In this document: one piece after another, positions 1-9,041 of the stretch
Numbering within the stretch: the first letter of the stretch is position 1
How the letters are laid out: each line of letters opens with the position of its first letter
Source: Aureispira sp050633105
Lineage (GTDB): Bacteria; Bacteroidota; Bacteroidia; Chitinophagales; Saprospiraceae
Assembly (NCBI GenBank): GCA_050633105.1
Contig: JBOEFW010000011.1
Coordinates: 1 to 64,000, forward strand
Reading direction: 5' to 3'
DNA: 64,000 bases
Made by a program: the position numbers and the translations under genes
Notes under the pieces: generated by a model
Told to the model about the DNA's origin: nothing
What the model saw: only the letters and a program-made list of their open reading frames with translations
The model's database searches: none

Positions 1-37
1 TTTTTCAACGAACTATTATTATAATTAAACCCTATAC

Positions 38-1213
38 TTATTGGGGCAACCAATGTACTTCAACCAAATCTCCTGCTTCTAATTGGTTGACGGTTTCCTG
101 CACATAAACTAGGGCATTTGCAGCGGCAAATGAGTGCAGCATCGCAGAACTCTGTTGCTCTAACAATTCCACTTTTGTGCTACTCGCAAAGGCCTTCAAA
201 AACTGCGCTCGCACTCCTTTTCTTTGATAAGCACTCGCTAAGGGCAAGTGACTTCTTTGTAAGGAATAATGTGCATGGCCTTGGCATTTTTTGAGGGCGG
301 TCAATACATATTCATAATAACAACTCAAGGCAGCGGCTGGATTACCAGGGAGTGCAAAAACAATACAATTGTCCTTCGTTCCTAGATATAGAGGCTTTCC
401 TGGCTTTTGACGTACTTTATAAAATAATGTCTCTACGCCCAAATGTGGTAAAGCCTGCCCCACAAAATCATAATCACCAACCGAAATCCCTCCTGAAATC
501 AATAAGACGTCTACTTCTTGCAATTGCCCTTGTAAAACGGCTAAGGTGGCTAAATAATCATCTTCTACTACTTGTACTTGCACATTACCAAAGCCCGTTT
601 GCTTTAATACCGCTTGTAGCATTTGTCCATTGCTCTCATAAATCTGCCCCAATTGTAAGTTTTTTCCAGGGGCAACTAATTCACTGCCTGTTACGACAAC
701 GCCTACTTTAGGTGGACAAAAAACTACTACTTCTGTTATGCCTAAACTAGCTATAAAGCCTACTGTAGCAGGTTGAATAACCATTCCTGTGCGTAAGGCC
801 AAAGCTCCTTTTTCAATCTGTTCTCCTTTGGGACGAATGTTTAGTCCTATTGCAATCGCTTTAGGCACTAGAATATCATCTCCATCCAATTCGACCTTCT
901 CTTGCTGAATCACGGCATTGGCATCACTAGGAATTGGCGCGCCTGTAAAAATCCGCACAGCCTGCCCAGGTTTTAGAGTAGGATTCCAGTCGCTTCCAGC
1001 GGCAACTTCCCCTAATAAATGGTAGCGTTCTTCTGCTCCCAAGCAGAGTGCATAACCATCCATCGCGGACTGATCAAATGGAGGCAAAGCCAAAGGAGCA
1101 TGTATATCTTGTGCCAATACAGACCCTACTGCTGCGGCCAATTCCAATCGTTGGCTACGCAGAACAGGCTTTAGGCCTGCTACTAGCATTTTTGCTTCTT
1201 CTACCCCTATCAT
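38..1213 (-). CDS. moeA: Molybdopterin molybdenumtransferase MoeA
   Basis: MoeA inserts molybdate into adenylylated molybdopterin, the last step of molybdenum cofactor synthesis, in the cytoplasm. The 391-residue product has the family's usual length and motifs: PPFDQSAMDGYA at 44-55 in the N-terminal domain, TGSELV at 175-180, GGISVGDYDF at 241-250 in the MogA-like fold, PGKP at 271-274 and ALPGNPAAAL at 287-296. The C-terminal domain IV is present. The gene reads toward the left edge and ends 37 bases from it, so any downstream partner lies outside the window. No other cofactor gene is visible here. The ATG start gives the expected N-terminus. Identification is firm; a fusion with MogA is excluded by the length. 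Confidence 0.96.
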   Translation of the reverse strand: MIGVEEAKMLVAGLKPVLRSQRLELAAAVGSVLAQDIHAPLALPPFDQSAMDGYALCLGAEERYHLLGEVAAGSDWNPTLKPGQAVRIFTGAPIPSDANAVIQQEKVELDGDDILVPKAIAIGLNIRPKGEQIEKGALALRTGMVIQPATVGFIASLGITEVVVFCPPKVGVVVTGSELVAPGKNLQLGQIYESNGQMLQAVLKQTGFGNVQVQVVEDDYLATLAVLQGQLQEVDVLLISGGISVGDYDFVGQALPHLGVETLFYKVRQKPGKPLYLGTKDNCIVFALPGNPAAALSCYYEYVLTALKKCQGHAHYSLQRSHLPLASAYQRKGVRAQFLKAFASSTKVELLEQQSSAMLHSFAAANALVYVQETVNQLEAGDLVEVHWLPQ

Positions 1214-1685
1214 ATCCTTATTTATTTTAGTCTATTTTGTGAAAACAAGATAAAAAAATTGCCTCCTAGAAGCGATTTTTTCTAAAAATTTTGTGTGGCA
1301 AAGCCATTAATATAACTTCAGCAATTCATATTTAATACCGTGTAACAGAAATTTATTGTATCTTTATACAGCGTATTTTTAATGCTTTTGTAGGTAGAAA
1401 AANNTAAAACGGCGATTATCTAACAATTAAAAATGTAAAATGACACGTTTTAAAATTAACAAAAACTTCCGTTACAGTGCATTAAAGGCTTAAAAGCTGT
1501 TTATTTTAAATATTTTACATGCAATTTATATTTTATTACAACTACAGATTTTGATTAAAAATAGTTTGAAAATCTGAAAAGATGCTCGTACTTTCATATA
1601 AGTGTCTTGTTTCCTTTCTAACAAGAAGACTCTCCCCAAACAAGCCCTCTCTTCGCTTAGCCAAAAACTTTGCCCCTCTATCTCT
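1214..1685. other. Intergenic region with 2-base gap
   Basis: This 472-base AT-rich stretch separates moeA (leftward) from a rightward gene pair and so should contain both promoters. It holds a two-base N run at 1403-1404. I see no RNA gene, no convincing coding frame and no clear Bacteroidota promoter of the TTG/TAnnTTTG type. Confidence 0.5.
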
Positions 1686-2060
1686 ATGAAAGACTCCTCT
1701 GAATCCTCCTTTTCTGACGCCAATCCAACCTCTTCTGATCCAATACGCTCTACTCCTAAAGAGTACGTCAAAGCCTTAGAGCGGGTGACACAAGCCTTGG
1801 AGGAACAACAACCTAGCACAACCTTAGAGAAGGTTCTATTTGGCATTGGATTATTTCTTTGTTTTATTTTATTGATTCCTCAATTATTAGACTGGTTCTC
1901 TTATCCTTATTGGTTGGAACTCTTCTATGATTTCTCTATCTTTGCAGAAGCATCTTTGCCTTTGGTTGTTAGTTTTTTCTTAAAAAACAAGCAACAGGCA
2001 ACTATTTTGCAAATTGCGGGTACTATTGTTTTGCTAACCTATGCAATGACTTATTTTTAA
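1686..2060 (+). CDS. Small three-helix membrane protein, unknown function
   Basis: A 124-residue protein if translation starts at the ATG at 1686 (MKDSSESSFSD...). The open frame extends upstream to 1602, but the extra 28 residues are serine/lysine-rich and give no signal peptide, so I prefer the internal start. Residues 1-45 are soluble and polar, with a short helical stretch (YVKALERVTQALEE). Three hydrophobic segments follow at about 50-72, 77-100 and 105-124, so the protein ends inside or just after the last helix. I recognise no family. It is 44 bases upstream of the DUF2480 gene on the same strand and is probably co-transcribed with it. Confidence 0.6.
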   Translation: MKDSSESSFSDANPTSSDPIRSTPKEYVKALERVTQALEEQQPSTTLEKVLFGIGLFLCFILLIPQLLDWFSYPYWLELFYDFSIFAEASLPLVVSFFLKNKQQATILQIAGTIVLLTYAMTYF

Positions 2061-2104
2061 GTTAAGTGTTAGACCAATCAATTACCCTTTAACAACTTAG
2101 GTAT

Positions 2105-2614
2105 ATGAAAGAGAAACCACTGGTAAATAGAGTGGCCAAAAGTGGCATCATTACTCTCAACTTAGAGGATTATTATCCCCAAGAGGAGATTTTGGTGTTT
2201 GATATAAAGGATTACCTTTTTAGAGGTTTAATTCTAAGGGAAAAAGATTTTAGAGCAGTTGTAGCAGAACACGACTGGACACAGTATCAAGATAAGAATC
2301 TCGTGATTTACTGTTCCACAGATGCGATTGTTCCTATTTGGGCTTATCAATTGGCAACAATTGAAGCAACGCCTTATGCTCGCCAAATTATACATGGCAG
2401 TGTAGAGGATTTTGTAATCGCTCATTATTATTCCCATCTACAGGCTTTAGATTTGCAAAACTATGCCGATCAACGCATTGTCATTAAAGGTTGTAGCGAT
2501 AAACCTGTTCCAATATCGGCCTATATGGAGTTAGCGCGTTTACTAACCCCTGTTGCCAAAAAAATCATGTATGGAGAACCTTGTTCTATGGTTCCCTTGT
2601 ACAAGAAAAAATAA
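2105..2614 (+). CDS. DUF2480 family protein
   Basis: A 169-residue cytoplasmic protein of the DUF2480 family, which as I recall is essentially restricted to Bacteroidota and has no assigned function. Recognisable features are the N-terminal VNRVAKSGIITLNLEDYYP, the block FDIKDYLFRGLILREKDFR (about 33-51), HDWTQYQDKNLVIYCSTDAI (about 56-75) and a C-terminal IKGCSDKPVPISAY block. Cysteines occur in the CSTDA, GCSD and PCSM contexts. There is no signal peptide or membrane segment. It follows a small membrane protein by 44 bases and is closed by a strong hairpin terminator. The family call rests on memory of the conserved blocks. Confidence 0.8.
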   Translation: MKEKPLVNRVAKSGIITLNLEDYYPQEEILVFDIKDYLFRGLILREKDFRAVVAEHDWTQYQDKNLVIYCSTDAIVPIWAYQLATIEATPYARQIIHGSVEDFVIAHYYSHLQALDLQNYADQRIVIKGCSDKPVPISAYMELARLLTPVAKKIMYGEPCSMVPLYKKK

Positions 2615-2653
2615 ACCAACTTTTAGTAGGTTTATTTAGCACTTTAGAGTGCT

Positions 2654-2699
2654 GAAAGTAGATTATTCTTCCACAAAAGAATAATCTACTTTCATTTTT
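2654..2699 (+). terminator. Rho-independent terminator after DUF2480 gene
   Basis: A perfect 17-bp stem (2654-2670 pairs with 2677-2693) with a 6-base loop is followed by ATTTTTC. It sits 39 bases after the stop codon and closes the two-gene unit 1686-2614. Confidence 0.8.
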
Positions 2700-2810
2700 C
2701 ATTATAAGCTTTTGCCTAATAAATCTTCCCAAACTTATAGGTGCTTGATTCTACTATTGTTGTCCAAACAACATCCATATCCCTTGTCTCCCCTTTTAAA
2801 TTATTTTTTC

Positions 2811-5800
2811 ATGAAACTACTCCTTTATAGTTTACTTTGGGCTTTGCTATTTCCAAGTATTGCGATGGCACAAGGTTATCAAAAATACCTTTCTTATACG
2901 AATACTGATTTAGATTCACTTAGAGAGGTTCTTTATAAACAAGGAGCCTATCAAGAGCAGGTATTTGTCACCCAAGCCTTTCGACAAAAAGTCAAACTAG
3001 CTAAAGGCGTAGAAGATTCTCTTTTTGCTCAATTGGCCTTGAATCTGAGTGCCATTCATAATCAATTGGGAGCGTATGAAACAGCCCTAGCCTTTAGTGA
3101 AGAGGCTGTGGCTATTTTTGAAAAAACCTTTGGAAAGAAACATCTTTCTTTTGCGGAAGCTACTTCTTATGTCGCTGGTATTTATATGGAATTAGGCGAC
3201 TATCCATCTGCGCTTGCACTCTTCCAACAAGCTCTTGACATTGCTCAAAGAGGCGCTCCTCAAAACCCTCGTATTCTGGGGTATATCTTCATCAATTTTG
3301 CTGATCTACAGTATAGGAGGGGCAACTATCAAGCGGCCTTATCTATGATTTATAAAGGCCTTGATTTAGAAGAAAAATTTTATGGGCGGACTCATTATGA
3401 ATTTGCAAGTTCTCTCAATATTACCGCTCAAATTCACCGAGAGTTAGGCGATTATGAAAAGGCCATAGGTTTCTATTTAGAAGCTAAAAACATCAAAGAA
3501 AAGTTCTTTGGAAAAGAACATCCTGAATACACCTCGATACTGAATAATTTGGCCGTTGTTTATTATGAACTAGGCCTACTTCAACAAGCTTTGGACACCT
3601 ATTTAGAAATCAAGGAAATTGACGAACGGCAGGGCAACCAGTATTCACTTGAATTTTCTGCCTTACTCAATAATTTAGCCGTTATTCACCAAGACTTAGG
3701 CAAGTATGAACAATCTTTAGCCTTTTATCTACAAGCAAAAGAAATTGATGAGGGAATCTTAGGGAAAGAACATCCTGATTTAGCTATTTCGCTCAATAAC
3801 CTAGCCTATCTCTATCAAGATATGGGCGTGTATGATAAGGCCCTTTATTATTATTTAGAAACTCAAAAGATTGACCAAAAGACCTTGGGGCCCAATCATC
3901 CCGATGTTGCGGCATTTCTCTGTAACTTATCCTATCTCTATGCTGGAATGGGAAACGATAAAAAAGTAAGAAGTACCTTGCGAAAGGTACTCGCTATTTC
4001 CTCTTCTTTTGATCACTCATTAACTATTGATCAAGCTTGGAAGGACAGCCTTCTACAAATTTCTTATCCATCTAACCTACATCTTAATATTACCATTGGG
4101 GCCTTAGAAGCGCTTTATTATTTGCTTCCGCGAACCTCTACCCTCTCCCAAAAACAACAATTAATTTTATCAGAATTAATTGTCACCTTATACAGTCGAC
4201 TTAAAAACACCTTGTATGATGACAAGGATAAACTGCGGGTATTGAGAAGTAGCCATCAATGGCTAAGAACACAATTGTCTTTACTAGAAGCGCCACAAGA
4301 TGCGGCTAAAGCCTTTGCTATTAGTGACTGGAACAAGTCCGTTCTATTGCTCGAAGCCATCCAATCAGAAACAGATTATCGATTGGGAGATTTGCCCGAT
4401 TCTTTGGCTGAACAAGATCAGGTTTTGCATCAAGAACGGGCTGATTTACAAGCACAACTTTTAGAAAAACGCCCTTCCATAGAAAAAAAACAACTCCAAA
4501 CACAACTGGTAAAAGTTGATCATCGTATTGAGCGTTTTGAGAATTTGGTCAAGAAGGATTACCCCAAATATTACCAACTAAAATACCAAGAACCTACAAC
4601 CAGCGTCCAAGGTGTTCAAGCGAACTTAGATGCAGAAACGGCACTTTTAGAATATGTTATTGGAGATTCGGTCATTCATATTTTTTATATAGACCAACAG
4701 GAGGTTGTTTGGCGCCAATCCTTTATTAGTAATAAACTACTCCAACAACGCATCAAAAGCTTTCGCAAATCCGTTAGCAATTATGAACTCTTAGTCCGCA
4801 ATCAAGAAAAAGCTTACCACACGTACATTAAGTTTGCTCATTGGTTCTTTGAACAATTAGTAGCTCCTGTTTTAGAAGGCCAAGAAGGCATCAAGAATTT
4901 AATTATTGTCACAGATGGCAAATTGGGGCACCTCCCCTTTGAGACCTTTTTGGTAGAAGAAGCGCCACAAGGTTTAACGCCCTTCAATCAACTGCCTTAT
5001 TTATTAAATGAGTTCAACATCTCTTATAACTCTTCTGCGGCATTATGGCGGGAGAATAGTCATGCTCTTACCAATAATAACAATGGTCAAATTCTAGGCG
5101 TTGCAGCCAGTTATAGTTCTTCTTCAGACTCTTCGTTGATAGCCGCTAGATTGCCGATGGATCAACGTCTACGCAAAGCTTTAATTCCCTTGCCTAATGC
5201 TAGACAAGAAGTTGAAAGCTTAGCCGCGGATTTTGAAGGGTTCTTTGCTTTTGATGAGCAAGCTTGTGAGCGAATTATCAAGGCCAAAGCCGCGGATTTT
5301 GCCGTGCTTCATTTTGCAACACATGGCATTCTCAATCAAGAAAAACCTGTGCTTTCGTCTTTAGTATTGACAGAAGATGGAGATAGCTCTGAATCTAATT
5401 TTTGGCAAGCTTATGAGATTTCTAAATTAGATTTAAACGCAGAACTGGTTGTTTTGTCCGCTTGTGAAACGGGCTTTGGCACCTTTGAACAAGGCAATGG
5501 AATTGCTTCTTTAGCGCGCTCTTTTATGTATGCAGGTGCTCCTTCTTTAGTGGTCTCTCTTTGGCAGGTCAATGATTATGCAACCTCTATCATTATGAAG
5601 AAATTCTACCATAATCTATCGCTAGGCATGAAAAAGGATGCTGCTTTGCGTCAAGCAAAAATTGACTTTATGACCTCTACAGAAGGTAACCTGGGGCATC
5701 CTGCACTTTGGTCTCCTTTTATTCAAATTGGCAATACAGCTCCTGTGCTCCTTATTAAAAAAAGGAGCTCTCTATCTTGGTGGATTGGCTTTTCGTTATT

Positions 5801-5852
5801 GATAGTGGCCTTAGGAATGGGGGGATTGGTATACAAAAAACGGGCTTCTTAA
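2811..5852 (+). CDS. Secreted or membrane-anchored TPR-CHAT protein
   Basis: From the ATG at 2811 the product has 1013 residues and begins with a clear signal peptide (MKLLLYSLLWALLFPSIAMA). The frame is open upstream to 2712 but that extension is unlikely. Residues about 50-370 carry at least seven TPR_12-type repeats (the LNNLAVVYYELG pattern recurs). A coiled-coil stretch follows at about 540-600. A C-terminal CHAT domain spans about 650-960, with the caspase-like dyad at His838 (FATHG) and Cys885 (LSACETG). The chain ends with one hydrophobic helix (WIGFSLLIVALGMGGLVY) and KKR, so the CHAT domain is probably periplasmic and tethered. CHAT proteases are caspase relatives; the substrate here is unknown. 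It stands alone between two terminated units, with no neighbouring caspase or gasdermin-like gene. Confidence 0.88.
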   Translation: MKLLLYSLLWALLFPSIAMAQGYQKYLSYTNTDLDSLREVLYKQGAYQEQVFVTQAFRQKVKLAKGVEDSLFAQLALNLSAIHNQLGAYETALAFSEEAVAIFEKTFGKKHLSFAEATSYVAGIYMELGDYPSALALFQQALDIAQRGAPQNPRILGYIFINFADLQYRRGNYQAALSMIYKGLDLEEKFYGRTHYEFASSLNITAQIHRELGDYEKAIGFYLEAKNIKEKFFGKEHPEYTSILNNLAVVYYELGLLQQALDTYLEIKEIDERQGNQYSLEFSALLNNLAVIHQDLGKYEQSLAFYLQAKEIDEGILGKEHPDLAISLNNLAYLYQDMGVYDKALYYYLETQKIDQKTLGPNHPDVAAFLCNLSYLYAGMGNDKKVRSTLRKVLAISSSFDHSLTIDQAWKDSLLQISYPSNLHLNITIGALEALYYLLPRTSTLSQKQQLILSELIVTLYSRLKNTLYDDKDKLRVLRSSHQWLRTQLSLLEAPQDAAKAFAISDWNKSVLLLEAIQSETDYRLGDLPDSLAEQDQVLHQERADLQAQLLEKRPSIEKKQLQTQLVKVDHRIERFENLVKKDYPKYYQLKYQEPTTSVQGVQANLDAETALLEYVIGDSVIHIFYIDQQEVVWRQSFISNKLLQQRIKSFRKSVSNYELLVRNQEKAYHTYIKFAHWFFEQLVAPVLEGQEGIKNLIIVTDGKLGHLPFETFLVEEAPQGLTPFNQLPYLLNEFNISYNSSAALWRENSHALTNNNNGQILGVAASYSSSSDSSLIAARLPMDQRLRKALIPLPNARQEVESLAADFEGFFAFDEQACERIIKAKAADFAVLHFATHGILNQEKPVLSSLVLTEDGDSSESNFWQAYEISKLDLNAELVVLSACETGFGTFEQGNGIASLARSFMYAGAPSLVVSLWQVNDYATSIIMKKFYHNLSLGMKKDAALRQAKIDFMTSTEGNLGHPALWSPFIQIGNTAPVLLIKKRSSLSWWIGFSLLIVALGMGGLVYKKRAS

Positions 5853-5908
5853 ATCTTTCCTGAAATACAATAAAAATACTATCCGTCCTATAAAAATACA
5901 AGTTGATT

Positions 5909-6496
5909 ATGAGTGCCTATAAGCAGTTTAAAACGTTTTTGCAGCAAACCTCTTTTCTAACAGAGGCGGATTGTGCCTTATTTGAGAATAATTTAGAATT
6001 AAACACTTATTCCAAAAAGGAACATCACTTAAAAGAGGGGCAAATCTGTCATCTATTAGGCTTTGTTAATAAAGGCTGCTTTAGAGTTTTTTATCTGTCA
6101 GAAGGGCGAGAAATTAACACCCAATTCATCTTCGAGAATGAATTTGTTGTGGACTATGATAGTTTCTTAAAACAACAACCCAGTCGATATTATATTCAAG
6201 CAATGGAAGACGCTGAAATTGTAACCTTTAATTTTGAAACACTTCAGAAGGCTTATGACCAGTCCCATCGCTGGGAGCGATTTGGACGATTGATCGCCGA
6301 AAAATCCTATCAAGTTACCACCAATAGAGTGGAATCTTTTCTATTTAAAAAAGGGGAGCAACGCTATATAGAAGCCTTAGAGCAAGTACAACTCTTTCAA
6401 CGAATCCCCCTGTACCATATTGCTTCTTATTTAGGAATTGAACGAGAGAGCTTAAGCCGATTGAGGAAAAAAATTGTCCAGAAAAAGCTATTGTAA
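5909..6496 (+). CDS. Crp/Fnr family transcriptional regulator
   Basis: A 195-residue protein from the ATG at 5909; a TTG two codons upstream is in frame but not needed. The N-terminal half (about 20-115) follows the cyclic-nucleotide-binding jelly roll typical of Bacteroidota regulators (LKEGQICHLLGFVNKGCFRV, then REINTQFIFENEFVVDYDSF). It lacks the RxA phosphate-binding cassette of true cAMP receptors, so the ligand is uncertain. The C-terminal helix-turn-helix is visible in IPLYHIASYLGIERESLSRL near residue 165. It is a single gene 56 bases after the CHAT gene and 67 bases before a lipoprotein; regulation of either neighbour is possible but unproven. Confidence 0.85.
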   Translation: MSAYKQFKTFLQQTSFLTEADCALFENNLELNTYSKKEHHLKEGQICHLLGFVNKGCFRVFYLSEGREINTQFIFENEFVVDYDSFLKQQPSRYYIQAMEDAEIVTFNFETLQKAYDQSHRWERFGRLIAEKSYQVTTNRVESFLFKKGEQRYIEALEQVQLFQRIPLYHIASYLGIERESLSRLRKKIVQKKLL

Positions 6497-6563
6497 CATT
6501 TGTCAATTTTTTAACGAAGCATTATTCAGATTTTTGAAGGACATTATTTAATCATTCAATCTT

Positions 6564-7187
6564 ATGAAAATGAAATCAGTTGTTCTATTCTTCGTTTTAT
6601 GTCTCCTATTGGGCAGTTGCTCTAGCACCAATCAAATTATTGTTCCATTAACAGCTACTGCCAATATTGAAGATACCTATACCATTATTTGGAATGGAAC
6701 TAGTAAAGCTTTTCGTTATGTAGAAGACGAGTGGGTACGAGATGAAACCTATGATTATGTTTTTGATGTGGTACAAAAACGGTATGAGAAGACTTGGAAA
6801 TCGGTTAAAAATTTGCACCGTTTGCACCCCGCTTATGACGGAAAAGCAGGCCTACGCTCTCAAAGTATGTATTTTGAATTAGCCTATGAATTAGCAGGAG
6901 AAAGCTTGCGTTCTCAAATTAGTTCTTCTTTGGGTAATGGGACAGGTACTTCTGATCGCGTTTTTAGAGAGCAGGAGTTGAACTTTGCGTTGACCAATCT
7001 TAGTAGTTTTGCTCCTTATAGCCATATGAGAATTCGTCAAACGTACGATTATGAAGAAGGGGTATTAACAGAATTGGTAGAGTTGTTTAAAGTAAAAGAT
7101 GGACAAGAAATTCCATTCATGAAAAATGAAGAAACAGCTTACTTTTATATAAAAGGACAATTAGATGCTCCTCCAACCACCTTATAA
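6564..7187 (+). CDS. Putative lipoprotein, unknown function
   Basis: A 207-residue protein with a lipoprotein signal peptide: positive start MKMK, a hydrophobic core and lipobox LLGSC with the acylated Cys at 19. The mature part is mixed alpha/beta without repeats. Aromatic-rich blocks (TIIWNGTSKAFRYVEDEW, RLHPAYDGKAGLRSQSMYFELAYEL) suggest a compact periplasmic or surface domain. I do not recognise a family. It lies between the Crp/Fnr gene and a bidirectional terminator. Confidence 0.7.
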   Translation: MKMKSVVLFFVLCLLLGSCSSTNQIIVPLTATANIEDTYTIIWNGTSKAFRYVEDEWVRDETYDYVFDVVQKRYEKTWKSVKNLHRLHPAYDGKAGLRSQSMYFELAYELAGESLRSQISSSLGNGTGTSDRVFREQELNFALTNLSSFAPYSHMRIRQTYDYEEGVLTELVELFKVKDGQEIPFMKNEETAYFYIKGQLDAPPTTL

Positions 7188-7210
7188 TCCCCATCATTGA
7201 CCGCTTTAAT

Positions 7211-7253
7211 TCTTTTCTAATAGAGCCGATTGGTTCTATTAGAAAAGATGCTT
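7211..7253. terminator. Bidirectional terminator between convergent genes
   Basis: The 17-bp stem TCTTTTCTAATAGAGCC/GGTTCTATTAGAAAAGA (7211-7227 with 7232-7248, one G-U pair) has a 4-base loop and T-rich or A-rich flanks on both sides. It lies between the rightward lipoprotein gene and the leftward RDD gene cluster and can serve both. Confidence 0.75.
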
Positions 7254-7281
7254 TTATTAATACAGTAGTCTAGTCATGCTT

Positions 7282-7842
7282 CTATGAAGCAATAAGTTCC
7301 ATTTTATTAACACAAACGGTTCCACCTAGATAATCGTATAATGTTCTATGAATAGGGCTAAAAAAGAGGAAAAGGCAACCTATGCTATAGCATGTGACAT
7401 AAAATAATATATATTCTTCTAGTGTAAATATCCAAGAAATGTGCTGTCTATAGACCTCATAATTCCCTGCTGCTGCCCTATCTTGTGTATAATAAAGCTC
7501 TATCAATAAGAAGGCGTAGGGAAAAAACACTAGATTGCGCAGTATCGCTTGCTGCCAAGTCAGTGCAGTATGGTCTTTAGCCTTTACCACAAGAATTCTC
7601 ATTACTCGCTTACCTAAAGTTGCGCCTTTTTTCCATTCCATCCAGCATTTGTACAAAGGAACCAATACTATAAATGGATAAAAGAAACTTATCGCTACTC
7701 CTTGAGCTGTACAAAAAATAATGATGGACAAAATCAGCAAGCCTAAGAATATTACATCCATCAAAAAAGCTAATAAACGCTTAAAAACAGGGTACAACTT
7801 CTCCATAGAAGGAGGTCTTGCATCTAGAATAGTATCGTGCAT
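7282..7842 (-). CDS. RDD family membrane protein (sixth of six)
   Basis: A 186-residue RDD-domain (PF06271-type) membrane protein, the last gene of a six-gene tandem series. The family signature is visible: an Arg...Asp pair in the first helix (KRLLAFLMDVIFLGLL), a cytoplasmic GATLGKRVMRILVV turn after helix 2, and a C-terminal YDYLGGTVCVNK tail. Four hydrophobic segments are apparent. The N-terminus carries the same short ILDA/LDD-type motif as its paralogues. RDD proteins have been implicated in transport, including Na+/H+ exchange in one case, but most have no defined function. This member has the most divergent third and fourth helices of the series. Confidence 0.85.
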   Translation of the reverse strand: MHDTILDARPPSMEKLYPVFKRLLAFLMDVIFLGLLILSIIIFCTAQGVAISFFYPFIVLVPLYKCWMEWKKGATLGKRVMRILVVKAKDHTALTWQQAILRNLVFFPYAFLLIELYYTQDRAAAGNYEVYRQHISWIFTLEEYILFYVTCYSIGCLFLFFSPIHRTLYDYLGGTVCVNKMELIAS

Positions 7843-7890
7843 GGTATTTATTTAAGTTATCCTCATCCAAAATAAGCTCTCCTATAAACC

Positions 7891-8463
7891 TTATTCATCT
7901 TCCTCTCTCGCCACATTAATACAAACAGTCTTTGCTATTCGGTCAAAGACTGTTCTAGGAGGATGTTTTATAAAAAGTGTCAAGAGGCTCAATAAGTACC
8001 CGATACTATAAAGCATTCCAAGGTAGAATACCCATCTAAAAAATTCGAAACCGAAAGCCCCTGAACGACCAACTTTCTGAGAATCTAGAAATACAATTCC
8101 TACAAAAGCTAAAAAGAAAGGAAAAATAACCACATTTCGCTTAAAAGAAGTGAACCAACTAATGGGGCTTTGATATTCAAAATAAACCACTTTTATTTGC
8201 AACATCTTCTTACCCACCGTTGCTCCAAACTGCGCTTCCATCCACCATTTATATAATGGCGGGAGTAGAAAAAAGGGCAATAAAAAAATGGGAGGCCAAT
8301 TAAAGTAGGTTCCTACAAAAAAAGCGAATAACAATACCATTCCCAAGAACCAAGCATCAAGGAACAAAGCAACTGCTCGCGCTCTAATGGTCGGATAAGG
8401 AGCCATTGGCACTTTTATATCCTCTTCTTCTAGTAAGTTTTCATCTAAGATTTCTTCTTGCAT
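7891..8463 (-). CDS. RDD family membrane protein (fifth of six)
   Basis: A 190-residue RDD-family protein with four hydrophobic segments. Signature pieces are RARAVALFLDAWFLGMVLLF near residue 27, KWWMEAQFGATVGKKMLQIK in the loop after helix 2, and the RTVFDRIAKTVCINVA tail. The N-terminus (MQEEILDENLLEEEDIKV) is acidic and matches the ILDxxxL motif of the others. It begins 6 bases after the stop of the preceding RDD gene and ends 48 bases before the next, as expected for one transcript. No substrate can be assigned. Confidence 0.85.
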   Translation of the reverse strand: MQEEILDENLLEEEDIKVPMAPYPTIRARAVALFLDAWFLGMVLLFAFFVGTYFNWPPIFLLPFFLLPPLYKWWMEAQFGATVGKKMLQIKVVYFEYQSPISWFTSFKRNVVIFPFFLAFVGIVFLDSQKVGRSGAFGFEFFRWVFYLGMLYSIGYLLSLLTLFIKHPPRTVFDRIAKTVCINVAREEDE

Positions 8464-8469
8464 ATTGTT

Positions 8470-9033
8470 TTAGTAATTTTCTTGTAATCTATTTTTAGCC
8501 ACAATGCAACGAGTATTAGCGAGGTGATCTCCCCAAGATTTTTGGCGTTTACTCCATAGATAACTCCCCCCATCAATGATTGCCAAGAAGACCAATACCC
8601 ATTCTATCTGTCTCAAGAAATCGCTCATAATACCAACGTTGGTTAGCTCCACATAAAGACCATCCAAGGCCCAAACGATCAAAGGAAATACACACATTGG
8701 CCAAGCCAATAAGAATCGTCGATTGGATTGCCTCAATGTTAAAGCGGTATAAGCCTCCTCATCAGCTACAACTTGCAATCCCATGATTTTTTTGCCCAAA
8801 GTAGCTCCTATTGTTCCTTCCAATACAATCTTGTATACTGGTATTCCTATTAAAAAAACAGGAACCATCCAACTCCTATAATAAGGTGGTATTAAAAAGA
8901 AGGCAAGACTATAAAACAAGCCACCAAACAACAATATGTCTAACAATCCCGCAAAAAGACGGCTATACCAAGAAACAGAAAGCAACTCCTCTAAAGAAGC
9001 TACTTTTAATTGGTCGTCATCTAATATATCCAT
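8470..9033 (-). CDS. RDD family membrane protein (fourth of six)
   Basis: A 187-residue RDD-family protein. The series motif is at the N-terminus (MDILDDDQLKVASLEELL). SRLFAGLLDILLFGGLFYS supplies the Arg/Asp pair, GTIGATLGKKIMGLQVV the conserved turn, LTLRQSNRRFLLAWPM the loop before helix 3, and WGDHLANTRCIVAKN the tail. It begins 8 bases after the third gene's stop and ends 6 bases before the fifth gene's start, which suggests translational coupling. Function unknown beyond integral inner-membrane location. Confidence 0.85.
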   Translation of the reverse strand: MDILDDDQLKVASLEELLSVSWYSRLFAGLLDILLFGGLFYSLAFFLIPPYYRSWMVPVFLIGIPVYKIVLEGTIGATLGKKIMGLQVVADEEAYTALTLRQSNRRFLLAWPMCVFPLIVWALDGLYVELTNVGIMSDFLRQIEWVLVFLAIIDGGSYLWSKRQKSWGDHLANTRCIVAKNRLQENY

Positions 9034-9041
9034 TGGGTTTA

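Noticed and set aside
352..711. Plus-strand open frame of 119 codons inside moeA
   Set aside because: It is wholly antisense to the well-supported moeA gene and its translation has no domain-like content.
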